Below are positions 23,943 to 32,190 of a DNA stretch of 64,000 nt, piece by piece; the stretch's first letter is position 1, and every line of letters starts with the position of its first letter. Made by a program: the position numbers and the translations under genes. The DNA is from Kribbella sp. ALI-6-A (GTDB taxonomy: Bacteria; Actinomycetota; Actinomycetes; Propionibacteriales; Kribbellaceae). Location of the stretch: contig NZ_MTQN01000012.1 in the NCBI RefSeq assembly GCF_001984195.1, positions 1-64,000 on the forward strand, in the 5' to 3' direction. Below the pieces are notes generated by a model. The model saw only the letters and a program-made list of their open reading frames with translations, ran no database searches and was not told the DNA's origin.

Positions 23943-24815
23943 CCGGGTGAGATCTCCAGCGGGGCGGCTCACGGCTTGCCGGAGAAGCGCGAGCGCCGAC
24001 TCCGACGGGGAGCCGGCGGGTGTTGTCACCGCGATCAGGCTCTGCTCGGGTGAACGCAGGATCGCGAGCGTCTGCTGGGTGACGGTGACAGGGCCGACCA
24101 CGGGATGGTGCAAGTCGTAGGAGGCCGCGTCGCACGGAGCGACCCGGTGGTCGGCCCACAGCGCGACGAACTCCGGGCTCTTCATCGACAGTTCCCCGAT
24201 CAGGGCGGCCAGGTCCGGGTCGTCGGGATGGCGCCCGACGGCGATCCGCAGGTTTCCCACCACGGCTCGCGCCTTGCGTTTCCAGTCCGTGTAGAGCTCA
24301 CGGCAGTGCGGGTCGAGAAAGATCATCCGGCTCGTGTTCGGCCGCCGGGCCGGATCGTCGGGCGAATCGGGATCGATGTGTCCGGCAAGCAACGCGTGCC
24401 CCAACTCGTTCCACGCCAGCACATCCGTACGCCGGCCGAGCACCAGCGCGGGAATTCCGTCCAGCGCCCGCAGCAGGTCGAGCGTCTCGGCTGTCACCCG
24501 CTCGGGCCGCCGGCGGCGTGCCTTCGGCGTACGGCGGGACGCGTTCGCCAGTCTCTCGAGGTGCTCTCGCTCGGCGGCGTCGAGCCGGAGCGCGCGGGCG
24601 ATCGCCTCGAGCACCTCCTGGGACGCGCCACGGGACTGGCCTTGTTCGAGCCGGGCGTAGTACGACACGCTGACGCCCGCGAGTTGGGCCAGTTCCTCGC
24701 GCCGCAGTCCCTCCACGCGCCGTCGCGGTCCGAGATCCCGCAGCCCGACGTCCTCGGGACGCAGTTGCGACCGCCGTGCGCGCAGGAAGTCACCGAGCGG
24801 GCCAGCAGAGTCCAT
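23922..24815 (-). CDS. Helix-turn-helix regulator with MmyB-like ligand domain (1)
   Basis: 297 residues from ATG 24815 (MDSAGPLGDFLRARR); an upstream GTG at 24851 has poorer context. The XRE-type DNA-binding part reads RREELAQLAGVSVSYYARLE, preceded by the basic RRVEGLR typical of this group. The C-terminal part (ALDGIPALVLGRRTDVLAWN, later FLDPHCRELYTDW) is the MmyB-like ligand-binding domain. Such proteins usually repress a divergent enzyme gene. Here the divergent gene is the MBL-fold hydrolase at 24972, and a 40-bp palindrome lies between them. Confidence 0.85.
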   Translation of the reverse strand: MDSAGPLGDFLRARRSQLRPEDVGLRDLGPRRRVEGLRREELAQLAGVSVSYYARLEQGQSRGASQEVLEAIARALRLDAAEREHLERLANASRRTPKARRRRPERVTAETLDLLRALDGIPALVLGRRTDVLAWNELGHALLAGHIDPDSPDDPARRPNTSRMIFLDPHCRELYTDWKRKARAVVGNLRIAVGRHPDDPDLAALIGELSMKSPEFVALWADHRVAPCDAASYDLHHPVVGPVTVTQQTLAILRSPEQSLIAVTTPAGSPSESALALLRQAVSRPAGDLTRSERLSR

Positions 24816-24845
24816 GGGTCCAGTATTCGTGGTCGCCCAACCCCG

Positions 24846-24885
24846 AACCACACCCTGCGCGGGGTACCCAGCAGGAGGTGTGGTT
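24846..24885. promoter_or_regulatory. 40-bp concentric palindrome between MmyB-type and MBL genes
   Basis: AACCACACC (24846-24854) is the exact reverse complement of GGTGTGGTT (24877-24885). Both are centred on the perfect 8-bp palindrome GGGTACCC (24862-24869), with further matches in between. The site is 31 bp from the regulator start and 87 bp from the hydrolase start. It is the likely operator of this divergent pair. Confidence 0.65.
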
Positions 24886-24971
24886 GCCCGGCCGTCCTCG
24901 CAGCAGACTCGGCGGCAGATCCCCGGCGCACGGTCGACGACCGTGCCCAGCGAACGACCTGAGGACGGACG

Positions 24972-25877
24972 ATGGACCAGATCAGTTTGGGCGACGTCAC
25001 CGTCACCCGCGTCAAGGAGTACTACGGCTCAGTCGAACTGAGCCCCGCGACCTTCTTTCCCGACAGCCCCGCCGGCTCCTGGGACGACCACCAGGACTGG
25101 CTCGCGCCCGACTTCTTGAACTCCGAGACGCAGGAGTGCGTCTCGGCCATCCAGACCTGGCTCCTGCGCAGCGAGGGCCGCACGATCCTGGTCGACACGG
25201 GCGTCGGCAACCACAAGGACCGGCCGTACTCACCCGTGTGGAGCCGGCTCGACACGGACTTCCTGGACAACCTCGCGGCCGCCGGCGTACGGCCCGAAGA
25301 CGTCGATCTGGTGATCAACACCCATCTTCACGTCGACCACGTCGGCTGGAACACCCGCCTCGACGGCCGCACCTGGGTGCCGACCTTCCCGAACGCCACC
25401 TACCTGATGCCGCAGCGGGACTTCGACTTCTGGAACCCTGTGAACGAGCACAAGCCGGTTCTCGGCCGCGGCAACCAGAACGTGTTCGAGGACAGCGTCG
25501 CCCCGATCCACGAGGCCGGGCTCGCGCAGCTCTGGGACGGCACCTACCAGATCGACGCGAACCTGCGGCTCGACCTCGCGCCCGGCCACACGCCCGGCTC
25601 GTCCATTCTGACGCTGGAGTCCGGTACCGACCGCGCCCTGTTCGTCGGCGACCTCGTCCACACCGCGCTGCAACTGGTCGAGCCCGACACGAACAGCTGC
25701 TTCTGCGAGGACCCCGCCGAGTCCCGCGCCACCCGGCGCCGGCTGCTCGGCCGCGCGGCGGACGACAACGCGCTCGTCTTCCCCGCTCATCTCGGCGGCC
25801 ACGGCGCGGCCGAGATCGTCCGCGACGGCTCGAAGTTCGCGGTCAAGAACTGGGCCGGGTTCGCCCGCATCTCCTGA
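24972..25877 (+). CDS. MBL-fold metallo-hydrolase (lactonase-like)
   Basis: 301 residues. The metal-binding motif is NTHLHVDHVGWNTR (HxHxDH), with later ligands in DLAPGHTPGSS (His), LFVGDLVH (Asp) and FPAHLGGHG (His). The spacing and the long N-terminal part with LVDTGVG resemble AHL-lactonase and alkylsulfatase-side MBL proteins. Likely action is hydrolysis of an ester or lactone in the cytoplasm; no signal peptide is seen. GAGGACGG precedes the ATG. A carboxylesterase gene follows after 30 bp, so two hydrolases are made together under the MmyB-type regulator. Confidence 0.83.
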   Translation: MDQISLGDVTVTRVKEYYGSVELSPATFFPDSPAGSWDDHQDWLAPDFLNSETQECVSAIQTWLLRSEGRTILVDTGVGNHKDRPYSPVWSRLDTDFLDNLAAAGVRPEDVDLVINTHLHVDHVGWNTRLDGRTWVPTFPNATYLMPQRDFDFWNPVNEHKPVLGRGNQNVFEDSVAPIHEAGLAQLWDGTYQIDANLRLDLAPGHTPGSSILTLESGTDRALFVGDLVHTALQLVEPDTNSCFCEDPAESRATRRRLLGRAADDNALVFPAHLGGHGAAEIVRDGSKFAVKNWAGFARIS

Positions 25878-25907
25878 GCTTCCGGCGTTTTCGAAAGGAC
25901 AGTGCTC

Positions 25908-27233
25908 GTGTCCCACCAGGTCACTTCCGTCGTCGACACCCCCTCGGGCGCCGTCCGCGGCGTCCGCGACGAGTACGGCGAGTTGTATCGCGGCATCCCC
26001 TACGCCGCGGCGCCGGTCGGTGCCGCGCGCTTCGCGCCTCCGACCGCCCATGCCGGCTGGAGCGGCGTACGCGATGCCACCGCCCCTTCGCCCACGGCAC
26101 CGCAGCCGCGCAGGGATTTCGGCAGTCTCGACATGACGCCGTACTTCGGGCCTGGTTGGGTCCCCGGACCGGAGTACCTCACCGTCGACGTCCGTACGCC
26201 GTCGTCGAACGGCCCCGCGCTTCCGGTGATGGTCTTCGTGCACGGCGGCGGTTTCGTCACCGGCTCCACCCGAGCACCCCTGTACGACGGCCGCGCGTTC
26301 GCCCGCGACGGGATCGTCCTGGTGACGCTGAACTACCGCCTCGGCATCCCCGGATTCCTCGATCTCGACGGCGCGCCGGCCAACCGCGGTCTGCTCGACG
26401 TGCTCGCGGCTCTGGCCTGGGTCCGCGACACCATCGCGGCGTTCGGCGGAGATCCGGCCGACGTCACGGTGTTCGGCCAGTCCGCCGGAGCGACCCTGGT
26501 CGGAGCTCTGCTCGCGACTCCGGAGGCCAAGGGCCTGTTCCGCCGTGCGATCGTGCAGAGCGGCAGCGGAACGGGGGCCTTCACGCCCGAGCAAGCGCAG
26601 CGGGTCACCAGAGCAGCCGCGGAGGCGTTGGGTGTGGCGCCCACGGTCGATGCGTTCGCGGAGATCGGCGACGAGCGTTTCCTCGAGATCCTGCCGAAGC
26701 TGTCCGGGCTGGACCTGCGGACCGAGACCGCCGACGATCCGCTGGTCGGGCTGAGCCCCTTCAGCCTGGTGCTGCCGGCGCAACCTGCAGACTCGCTCGC
26801 GAACGGACCCGCCGCTGATGTCGATTTGCTCATCGGCACCAACACCGAAGAAGGCAACCTCTACGTTGTTCCACAGGGCAACGTCGACAAGTCGAGGGCC
26901 GACGTGCTCGGTGAAGCGCTGTTCGGCAAGGGCACAACGCGGATGATCCAGGCGCACAGCGAGATCTCCGGCGGCCGCACTCACGTCTACCGGTTCGGTT
27001 ATCGCTCGACCGCGCTGGACGGAAAGCTCGGAGCCGCCCACACGGTCGAGCTGCCGTTCGTGTTCGACGTCGCCGACGAGGCTTGGCTGCATGGGCCGAC
27101 CGGCCTGCTCGGCCCCGACGAAGCACCTGCCGGACTCGCGGCGCGGATGCACGGCGCGTGGGTCCGGTTCGCACGCACCGGAAACCCCGGCTGGGCCGCC
27201 GATGGCAACGACGTCGTGCAAACCTTCGCTTGA
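25908..27233 (+). CDS. Type-B carboxylesterase family protein
   Basis: 441 residues from GTG 25908 (AAAGGA 8 nt upstream; GTG 25902 is too close to it). Motifs: YRGIPYAAAPVGAARF near the N-terminus, the oxyanion-hole segment VFVHGGGFVTGS, and the nucleophile elbow VTVFGQSAGATLVG with the catalytic Ser. The acidic residue and His should lie in NTEEGNLYV and AAHTVELPFVFD. The length is short for the family (usually about 500). It lacks a signal peptide, so it acts inside the cell, together with the MBL hydrolase upstream. Convergent with the next gene with a 4-nt gap. Confidence 0.85.
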   Translation: MSHQVTSVVDTPSGAVRGVRDEYGELYRGIPYAAAPVGAARFAPPTAHAGWSGVRDATAPSPTAPQPRRDFGSLDMTPYFGPGWVPGPEYLTVDVRTPSSNGPALPVMVFVHGGGFVTGSTRAPLYDGRAFARDGIVLVTLNYRLGIPGFLDLDGAPANRGLLDVLAALAWVRDTIAAFGGDPADVTVFGQSAGATLVGALLATPEAKGLFRRAIVQSGSGTGAFTPEQAQRVTRAAAEALGVAPTVDAFAEIGDERFLEILPKLSGLDLRTETADDPLVGLSPFSLVLPAQPADSLANGPAADVDLLIGTNTEEGNLYVVPQGNVDKSRADVLGEALFGKGTTRMIQAHSEISGGRTHVYRFGYRSTALDGKLGAAHTVELPFVFDVADEAWLHGPTGLLGPDEAPAGLAARMHGAWVRFARTGNPGWAADGNDVVQTFA

Positions 27234-27237
27234 ACGG

Positions 27238-28095
27238 TCACAGCGACTTGCTCGCCTTGACACCCTCCACGCCGAGCACGTTCAGCAGCGCCAGGGCTTC
27301 GGCGTCGCGGGATCCCTGCGGCGCGCTGTAGAGCACGAGATGCTGGTCGCGGTCGGTGAGGGCGAGCGAGTCGCAGTCGACGGTGATGTCCCCGACGGCC
27401 GGGTGACGGAAGGTCTTGGTGAGCATCGGCGCGACCTGGACGTCGTGGCGTTCCCACAACCGGGCGAACTCCGGGCTGCCGTCACGGAGTTCCTCGACGA
27501 GCTCGGTCACCGCGGGATCGGCCGGATAGCGGGCGCGGGTCGACCGCAGCTCCATGACGACGTGCTGCCGGAACTCGGCGGCGTCCGAGACCCCGTAGAG
27601 CGGCGTCTCGGCGCGTGCGGATCCCAGGAAGGCCCGGCGCGCGAGGTTGCGGTCCTCCGGGGCGACTTCGGCGAAGTCCTCCATCAGCGCGGCCGCGAGG
27701 TCGTTCCACGCGAGGACGTCGAAGATCGCGGACGTCACGAAGGCGGCCGTCTGCGGCAGCCGTTCGATCAGCGCGAGGATGCTCGGGCGTACGTCGCGCC
27801 GGTGCAGTCCGCCGCTGATCGGCGCAGTCCCCGCGAGCAGGTGCAGGTGTTCGGACTCGGCGTCGGTGAGCCGCAAGGCGCCGGCGATTCCGGCGAGGAC
27901 CTCCCCCGACGGTCGTGGTGCTCGGCCCTGTTCGAGGCGGACGTAGTACTCCGTCGAGATGTGCGCGAGCACCGCCACCTCTTCGCGGCGAAGACCTGGT
28001 GTGCGGCGCCGCGACCCCGAGGGCAGGCCGACGTCCTCCGGGCGGAGCCGCTCGCGGCGGCTGCGGAGGAACGCTGCAAGTTCCTGCTTGTCCAT
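27238..28095 (-). CDS. Helix-turn-helix regulator with MmyB-like ligand domain (2)
   Basis: 285 residues from ATG 28095 (MDKQELAAFLRSRRERLRPE). It has the same design as the protein at 23922-24815: basic RRRTPGLRREEVAVLAHIS with helix-turn-helix, then IERLPQTAAFVTSAIFDVLA opening the ligand domain. It diverges from a short-chain dehydrogenase gene, the most common partner of this regulator type in actinobacteria. The 85-bp gap holds a small inverted repeat at 28131-28145. Confidence 0.87.
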   Translation of the reverse strand: MDKQELAAFLRSRRERLRPEDVGLPSGSRRRTPGLRREEVAVLAHISTEYYVRLEQGRAPRPSGEVLAGIAGALRLTDAESEHLHLLAGTAPISGGLHRRDVRPSILALIERLPQTAAFVTSAIFDVLAWNDLAAALMEDFAEVAPEDRNLARRAFLGSARAETPLYGVSDAAEFRQHVVMELRSTRARYPADPAVTELVEELRDGSPEFARLWERHDVQVAPMLTKTFRHPAVGDITVDCDSLALTDRDQHLVLYSAPQGSRDAEALALLNVLGVEGVKASKSL

Positions 28096-28130
28096 GCATC
28101 CAGTCTTCCTCGCGGGCGGCGACGCATCCT

Positions 28131-28145
28131 GGTACAAGCTGTGCC
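28131..28145. promoter_or_regulatory. Candidate operator between MmyB-type regulator and SDR
   Basis: GGTACA (28131-28136), AGC, TGTGCC (28140-28145): a 6-bp inverted repeat with one mismatch, halfway between two divergent start codons. It is small, so the case rests on position. Confidence 0.4.
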
Positions 28146-28180
28146 TGTCTGCGGCCGTACGCCGGAGCAACAGTGAAGGC

Positions 28181-28963
28181 ATGACAACACCAACGGACAT
28201 CACGCCCATCGGCTTGCTCACCGGCAAGGTCGTGCTCATCACCGGTGCCAGCCGCGGAATCGGTGCGGCCGCCGCCAGGCTCTTCACCGCCGAGGGCGCC
28301 GCGGTCGTGCTCGCCGCGCGGAGTACCGATGCCACCCAGCAGCTCGTGAAGGACATCCGCGCCGACGGCGGCGTGGCGGACGCGGTACCGCTCGACCTCG
28401 CCGATCCCGCGAGCATCCGCGCGGCCGTCGACCGGGTCGAGCAGCTGCACGGCCGCCTCGACGGCGCGTTCAACAACGGCGCGGCGATCCAGCACCCCGG
28501 TCCGCTCGACACGACCAGCGACGAGGACATCGACCAGCAGTTCGCGGTGAACTTCCGCGGGCACTGGACCGCTATGACCGCCGAGGCCGCCCTGATGCGC
28601 CGCGGCGACGGCGGCGCGATCGTCAACACCTCGAGCATCGGCAGCCGCCGCGCGAACCCCGCCCTGCCGGCCTATGGCGCGATGAAGCGCGCGCTCAACA
28701 GCATCACCGAAACAGCCGCCGTCACCTGGGCACCAGAAGGCATCCGCGTGAACGGCATCACCCCCGGCGGCACCGCGACCCAGATGATCGACACGTGGGA
28801 AGCCGCGACCCCCGGCGTCGTCGAGCGCATCAACGCCTCGATCCCCCTCGGCCGGATGGCCGAACCACGCGAAGTGGCCGAAGTCGCCGCCTGGCTCCTC
28901 AGCGACCGCGCGTCGATGGTGACCGGCGCCATCGTGCCCGTCGACGGCGGCGCGGGCGCCTGA
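28181..28963 (+). CDS. Short-chain dehydrogenase/reductase (SDR)
   Basis: 260 residues from ATG 28181. Classical SDR: cofactor loop VVLITGASRGIGAAAARLF, LDLADPASI, the FNNGAA equivalent of the NNAG motif, catalytic Ser in NTSSIGSRR, and YGAMK as Y-x-x-x-K. The GITPGGTATQM and C-terminal VDGGAGA segments are normal. It reduces or oxidises a small carbonyl/alcohol with NAD(P)H. It is divergent from the MmyB-like regulator, which probably represses it. Confidence 0.87.
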   Translation: MTTPTDITPIGLLTGKVVLITGASRGIGAAAARLFTAEGAAVVLAARSTDATQQLVKDIRADGGVADAVPLDLADPASIRAAVDRVEQLHGRLDGAFNNGAAIQHPGPLDTTSDEDIDQQFAVNFRGHWTAMTAEAALMRRGDGGAIVNTSSIGSRRANPALPAYGAMKRALNSITETAAVTWAPEGIRVNGITPGGTATQMIDTWEAATPGVVERINASIPLGRMAEPREVAEVAAWLLSDRASMVTGAIVPVDGGAGA

Positions 28964-29038
28964 AGCGCACGCACCCGACGGCCTCACTCCGAGGAATCAC
29001 AAGGTGCCTCAAACCCTGACGGAAGGGCTTCCTGCCGG

Positions 29039-29788
29039 TCAGTTCTTCCAAGCGGAGGCAGGGTAAGGCCAGTCGGGATCGGCCCAGCGCACAGGGCCGG
29101 TCAGCGCGAGCCGGCTGACGATGTTCAGCAGTCGCTCGTGCCCGGCCAAGCGGCTGGACGCGTGGACGAGTAGCCAGGTGGTCAGCTCGCGGAGCTTCTG
29201 TTCCTCACGGTCGATGGTTGACCAGGGCAAGTCGTCGCCCAGGAGATTCAGGCCCCATTCGTCGACGAGCTCTCCAAGACGCCGGTTCGCCGAGGGCTGG
29301 TCGAGGCTCTCCCAGATCACCAGCCAGGGTTCGGCGGTTCCCGCTGCCTCGGTGCAGAGGGCGAACGCTTCATGGGCCGACGGAGCGTCGGCCGAGGTGA
29401 GGCAGTGCACCCACCAGGACTCGAGAAAGGTACGAACCGCTGCTGCCTGCTCGGTGGGCCAGCGCTGCCAGCCGCCCCTGGCGATCGCATAGCCCAGGCC
29501 TGGCAGGTCGTAGCCGACGAGGTCACCGTCAGCCATCACCGCGCCGAGCTGAGGCAGCACGCGACGCAGTACGGACGCTTGGTCGTCCCAGTCCGGGGCC
29601 CTCATCGTCCTGCGGAGCAGGTCGGGGCTCAGCTCGGCATCGGGAACCTTCAGGCTGGCCAGTTCCTCCGCGCTGCCCCAGTGGCACTCGCACTGGATCT
29701 CGTCCGCGCCGGCGGTCATGCCGCGGAAGGTGCTGGTCAGGCGGTCCAACGCCTCGTGCAGCGGCGGCGGATGCGGTGGGTCGGTCAT
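29039..29788 (-). CDS. Hypothetical protein
   Basis: 249 residues from ATG 29788 (MTDPPHPPPLHEALDRL; GAAAGG lies 12 nt upstream); the open frame extends 25 codons further. No signal peptide or membrane helix is seen. Notable are an N-terminal segment with two Cys (EIQCECHWGSAEEL) and many Trp residues (WQRWP, FLESWWVHCL). It looks like a soluble, mostly helical protein. I do not recognise the family. It is divergent from the secreted protein at 30004. Confidence 0.6.
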   Translation of the reverse strand: MTDPPHPPPLHEALDRLTSTFRGMTAGADEIQCECHWGSAEELASLKVPDAELSPDLLRRTMRAPDWDDQASVLRRVLPQLGAVMADGDLVGYDLPGLGYAIARGGWQRWPTEQAAAVRTFLESWWVHCLTSADAPSAHEAFALCTEAAGTAEPWLVIWESLDQPSANRRLGELVDEWGLNLLGDDLPWSTIDREEQKLRELTTWLLVHASSRLAGHERLLNIVSRLALTGPVRWADPDWPYPASAWKN

Positions 29789-30003
29789 GGAGTCGGCCTT
29801 TCGGAGACTGGCGATAATCGTCGAGAAAACCGAACGGCGCAACGGTTTTGCAGCTTTTGACATCGCTGCTGCTCACTCGGCGGACCCCGGCGGCGGACTT
29901 TACGTTGCTCTGCAGAAATCGATCTCACCTACGGCGCCGGGACCGTGGTTTACTCCTTCGGTTGCCCCGGCACCGAGGCCGGGGGCTTGCGGAGGGGAAC
30001 ATC

Positions 30004-30669
30004 GTGCGGATCAGCAAGAAGGCAGTCGCCGTGGCCGTCGTCGTGATGGCGGCGGTCGGTGGAGGGATCGCGGTGGCGTCGTCGGCCAGCGCGGCCGACC
30101 CGGTCTCGGCGGCCGGCTCGGTCCCGAACACCGAGGGATCGGTGTCGGGCTGGAACATCAAGAACGGCACCATCTTCGGCGCCGACATCGACCCGAACGT
30201 GGTCAAGTGGTTCACCGGCACCTACAACAACACCGTCACCACCGACAGCGTGAAGGACGGCGCGCTGACCGAGAAGGACTTCAGCGACGCGGTCAAGACC
30301 AAGCTCAACGCGGTCGGCGGCCCGGCCGGTCCCGCGGGTCCGGAAGGCCCGGCCGGCGCGAAGGGCGACGCCGGCGCGGACGGGGTCTCCGGTCTCGCCG
30401 TGACCGCGCCGACGAAGGTCGTACCCACCGGCTTCTCCGAGATCAAGCTCGACTGCGCCGAGGGCAAGAAGGCCCTGTCCGGCGGACTCAAGTGGGACTC
30501 CGGCGCCAAGAGCGAGGCCAAGCACGTCGTACTCAACGGCAGCTACCCCAGCGACCTCGCCGACACCGAGGGTGTGTCCACCGCGACCTCCTGGACGATC
30601 GCCATCACCAACAACGCCCCCAACGACATCACCGTCCAGCCCTTCCTCACCTGCGCCACCACGAACTGA
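30004..30669 (+). CDS. Secreted protein with a short collagen-like repeat
   Basis: 221 residues from GTG 30004 (GGAGGGGA upstream). A Sec signal peptide ends near SSASAADP. The middle holds seven or so G-x-y triplets (GPAGPAGPEGPAGAKGDAG), a short collagen-like stretch, and the C-terminal half has LDCAEGKKALSGG and a Cys at the very end. An N-terminal part (WNIKNGTIFGADID) recalls repeats found in actinobacterial surface proteins with such tails. A 7-bp hairpin (29965-29984) precedes the ribosome binding site. Function unknown, likely cell surface or extracellular. Confidence 0.7.
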   Translation: MRISKKAVAVAVVVMAAVGGGIAVASSASAADPVSAAGSVPNTEGSVSGWNIKNGTIFGADIDPNVVKWFTGTYNNTVTTDSVKDGALTEKDFSDAVKTKLNAVGGPAGPAGPEGPAGAKGDAGADGVSGLAVTAPTKVVPTGFSEIKLDCAEGKKALSGGLKWDSGAKSEAKHVVLNGSYPSDLADTEGVSTATSWTIAITNNAPNDITVQPFLTCATTN

Positions 30670-30681
30670 CACACCGCAGCG

Positions 30682-30712
30682 GCTCCCGAACCCCAGCAAG
30701 GGGTTCGGGAGC
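30682..30712 (+). terminator. Terminator after the collagen-like protein gene
   Basis: A perfect 13-bp stem (30682-30694 with 30700-30712) with a 5-nt AGCAA loop begins 13 bp past the stop codon. It separates this gene from the small lipoprotein gene that starts at 30736. Confidence 0.8.
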
Positions 30713-30735
30713 TTCGCCACAGAATCGAGGAGACG

Positions 30736-30882
30736 ATGAAGGCATCCACGGCTCTGTTGGCAGTGGTGTTGGCCGTCGGACTGCTGACCGGCTGCTCTGG
30801 GTCCGGCAGCGAGCCGGTCTGTGAGGCGACGACGGCCGGAGTGACTCCTTCGACTCCGCTGCCCAGCGGAGACGACTGCTGA
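30736..30882 (+). CDS. 48-residue lipoprotein
   Basis: MKASTALLAVVLAVGLLTGC gives a signal peptide with a perfect lipobox (LTGC, Cys20). The mature peptide is only about 29 residues, rich in Ser, Pro and Thr, with two further Cys (SEPVC and the final residue), which could form a disulfide. GAGGAG lies 3 nt before the ATG. It follows a terminator and so may have its own promoter, or be read through. Convergent with the ECF T-component gene. No known family. Confidence 0.6.
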   Translation: MKASTALLAVVLAVGLLTGCSGSGSEPVCEATTAGVTPSTPLPSGDDC

Positions 30883-30916
30883 ATCAACGGCACGATCCGC
30901 CGGATGGCCTCGGGGG

Positions 30917-31510
30917 TCAGTCGACGCCGCGGGCGGCGAGGGCCTCGCCGAGTTGATCGGCGTGTTTCAGCGCCACCACGGTGAACGTCATCGCGAAGAT
31001 GCGCACTCCGCGGCCGCCGCGGGCGCGCTGGGCCTCGCGCACCTCGAGCGCCAAGCGCCCCAGGACCGGCACGGTGGTCAGCACCGTGCAGAACAGCAGC
31101 GAGGCTCGCTGCGGGTCGACCCCCAGCCGGCGCAGGGGCTGCAGTCCTCGTTCCAGCGCGGCGAGGAGGTCGGTGACGCGGGTGGTCAGCATGACCAGTG
31201 TCGCCAGCAGGATCGCGGCGCCGACGCGCGCGGTGTTGGTTGCCGCCGGCATCAGACCGGAAAAGATCAGCTGCCCGGCGAACACGATGAGCAGAATCCA
31301 CCGCAGGCCGTAGGTCTGCGCGACGAGTTCTCGCAGCCCGGGACCGAGGAACACGTACGTTGCCGCCGCCACCGCGAGCGCGGCCACGCTCGCTTCCCAA
31401 CGGGTCGGCAGCAGCGAAACGGCCAGCACCACAACGGCGAAGCCCAGCGCCTTCGGCCCAGCGGGAAGCCGATGCAGCGGAGTGCGGCCCGGACGGTAGA
31501 GCGCCGTCAC
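30917..31510 (-). CDS. bioN: Energy-coupling factor transporter T component (biotin, BioN-like)
   Basis: 197 residues with about four to five membrane helices and the coupling-helix signature ALERGLQPLRRLGVD, which corresponds to the A-R-G motif region that contacts the ATPases, plus the C-terminal LAARGVD. The T unit links the substrate-binding BioY to the ATPase. It overlaps the ATPase stop by 4 nt and is the last gene of the biotin operon. Assignment to biotin rests on the BioY gene in the same operon. Confidence 0.85.
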   Translation of the reverse strand: MTALYRPGRTPLHRLPAGPKALGFAVVVLAVSLLPTRWEASVAALAVAAATYVFLGPGLRELVAQTYGLRWILLIVFAGQLIFSGLMPAATNTARVGAAILLATLVMLTTRVTDLLAALERGLQPLRRLGVDPQRASLLFCTVLTTVPVLGRLALEVREAQRARGGRGVRIFAMTFTVVALKHADQLGEALAARGVD

Positions 31511-32190
31511 ACCAAGCTCGCTTCGTACTCCGGTACGACGGTGGCGGCCGGCCCGACCGAGACCAAGCGGCCGTCGGCGAAGTGCAGCGCCACATCGCAG
31601 CGCCGGGCCAGTTCCAGGTCGTGGGTCACCAGCAAGAGGCGATGCCCGAGGTCGGCGAACAGGTGGTCCGCGACCCGGCGGCTGTGACGCGCGTCCAGGT
31701 AGGCGGTCGGCTCGTCGGCGATCACCAGCTCCGGACGGCGTACGAAAGCTCCGCAGAGGGCGAGGAGCTGCTTCTGGCCGCCGGAAAGGCTGTGGGCGGG
31801 CCGGTCGGCGAGATCGGCCAAGCCGAAGTGCTCCAACGCCTCACGGACACGCCGAGTCGACTCGTCCGTGCCCAGCCGCTGCGACCGGAGCGAGAAGGCG
31901 ACGTCCTCGGCGACGGTCGGCATGATGATCTGCGCGTCGGGATTGCTGAACACGAACGCGATCCGGCGCCGCAGCTCCTTGGCCTGCTTCACCGGATCAA
32001 GGCCCAGGACGCGGATCCGGCCGCCGGAGGGCGGAATCAGACCGCCGACCAGCCGCGCGAAGGTCGACTTGCCCGACCCGTTCTCGCCGACGACGGCGAT
32101 CCGCTGTGCGTCGAGCACACAGCTGACGTCGTCCAGCACGCGAACGTCATCGAGCACCACCTGGACCTGGTCGAGTTCGAAGGCGCTCAC
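31507..32190 (-). CDS. bioM: Energy-coupling factor transporter ATPase (biotin, BioM-like)
   Basis: 227 residues, one ABC domain: Walker A VVGENGSGKSTFARL, Q-loop region FVFSNPDAQIIMPTV, signature HSLSGGQKQLLAL, Walker B LVIADEPTAYLD, and the H-loop LLVTHDLEL. The NPDxQ sequence is typical of ECF ATPases rather than other ABC importers. A single ATPase gene is present, so the pump would be a BioM homodimer with BioN and BioY. The GTG start overlaps the thiolase stop (GTGA). Confidence 0.9.
   Translation of the reverse strand: MSAFELDQVQVVLDDVRVLDDVSCVLDAQRIAVVGENGSGKSTFARLVGGLIPPSGGRIRVLGLDPVKQAKELRRRIAFVFSNPDAQIIMPTVAEDVAFSLRSQRLGTDESTRRVREALEHFGLADLADRPAHSLSGGQKQLLALCGAFVRRPELVIADEPTAYLDARHSRRVADHLFADLGHRLLLVTHDLELARRCDVALHFADGRLVSVGPAATVVPEYEASLV

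Noticed and set aside
25230..27263. 677-residue minus-strand open frame across the MBL and carboxylesterase genes
   Set aside because: It spans two recognised plus-strand genes and lacks any motif or start context.
30004..30669. Collagen-like stretch as a true triple-helix domain
   Set aside because: Only about seven G-x-y triplets are present, too few for a stable collagen helix alone; I report it as a short collagen-like repeat.
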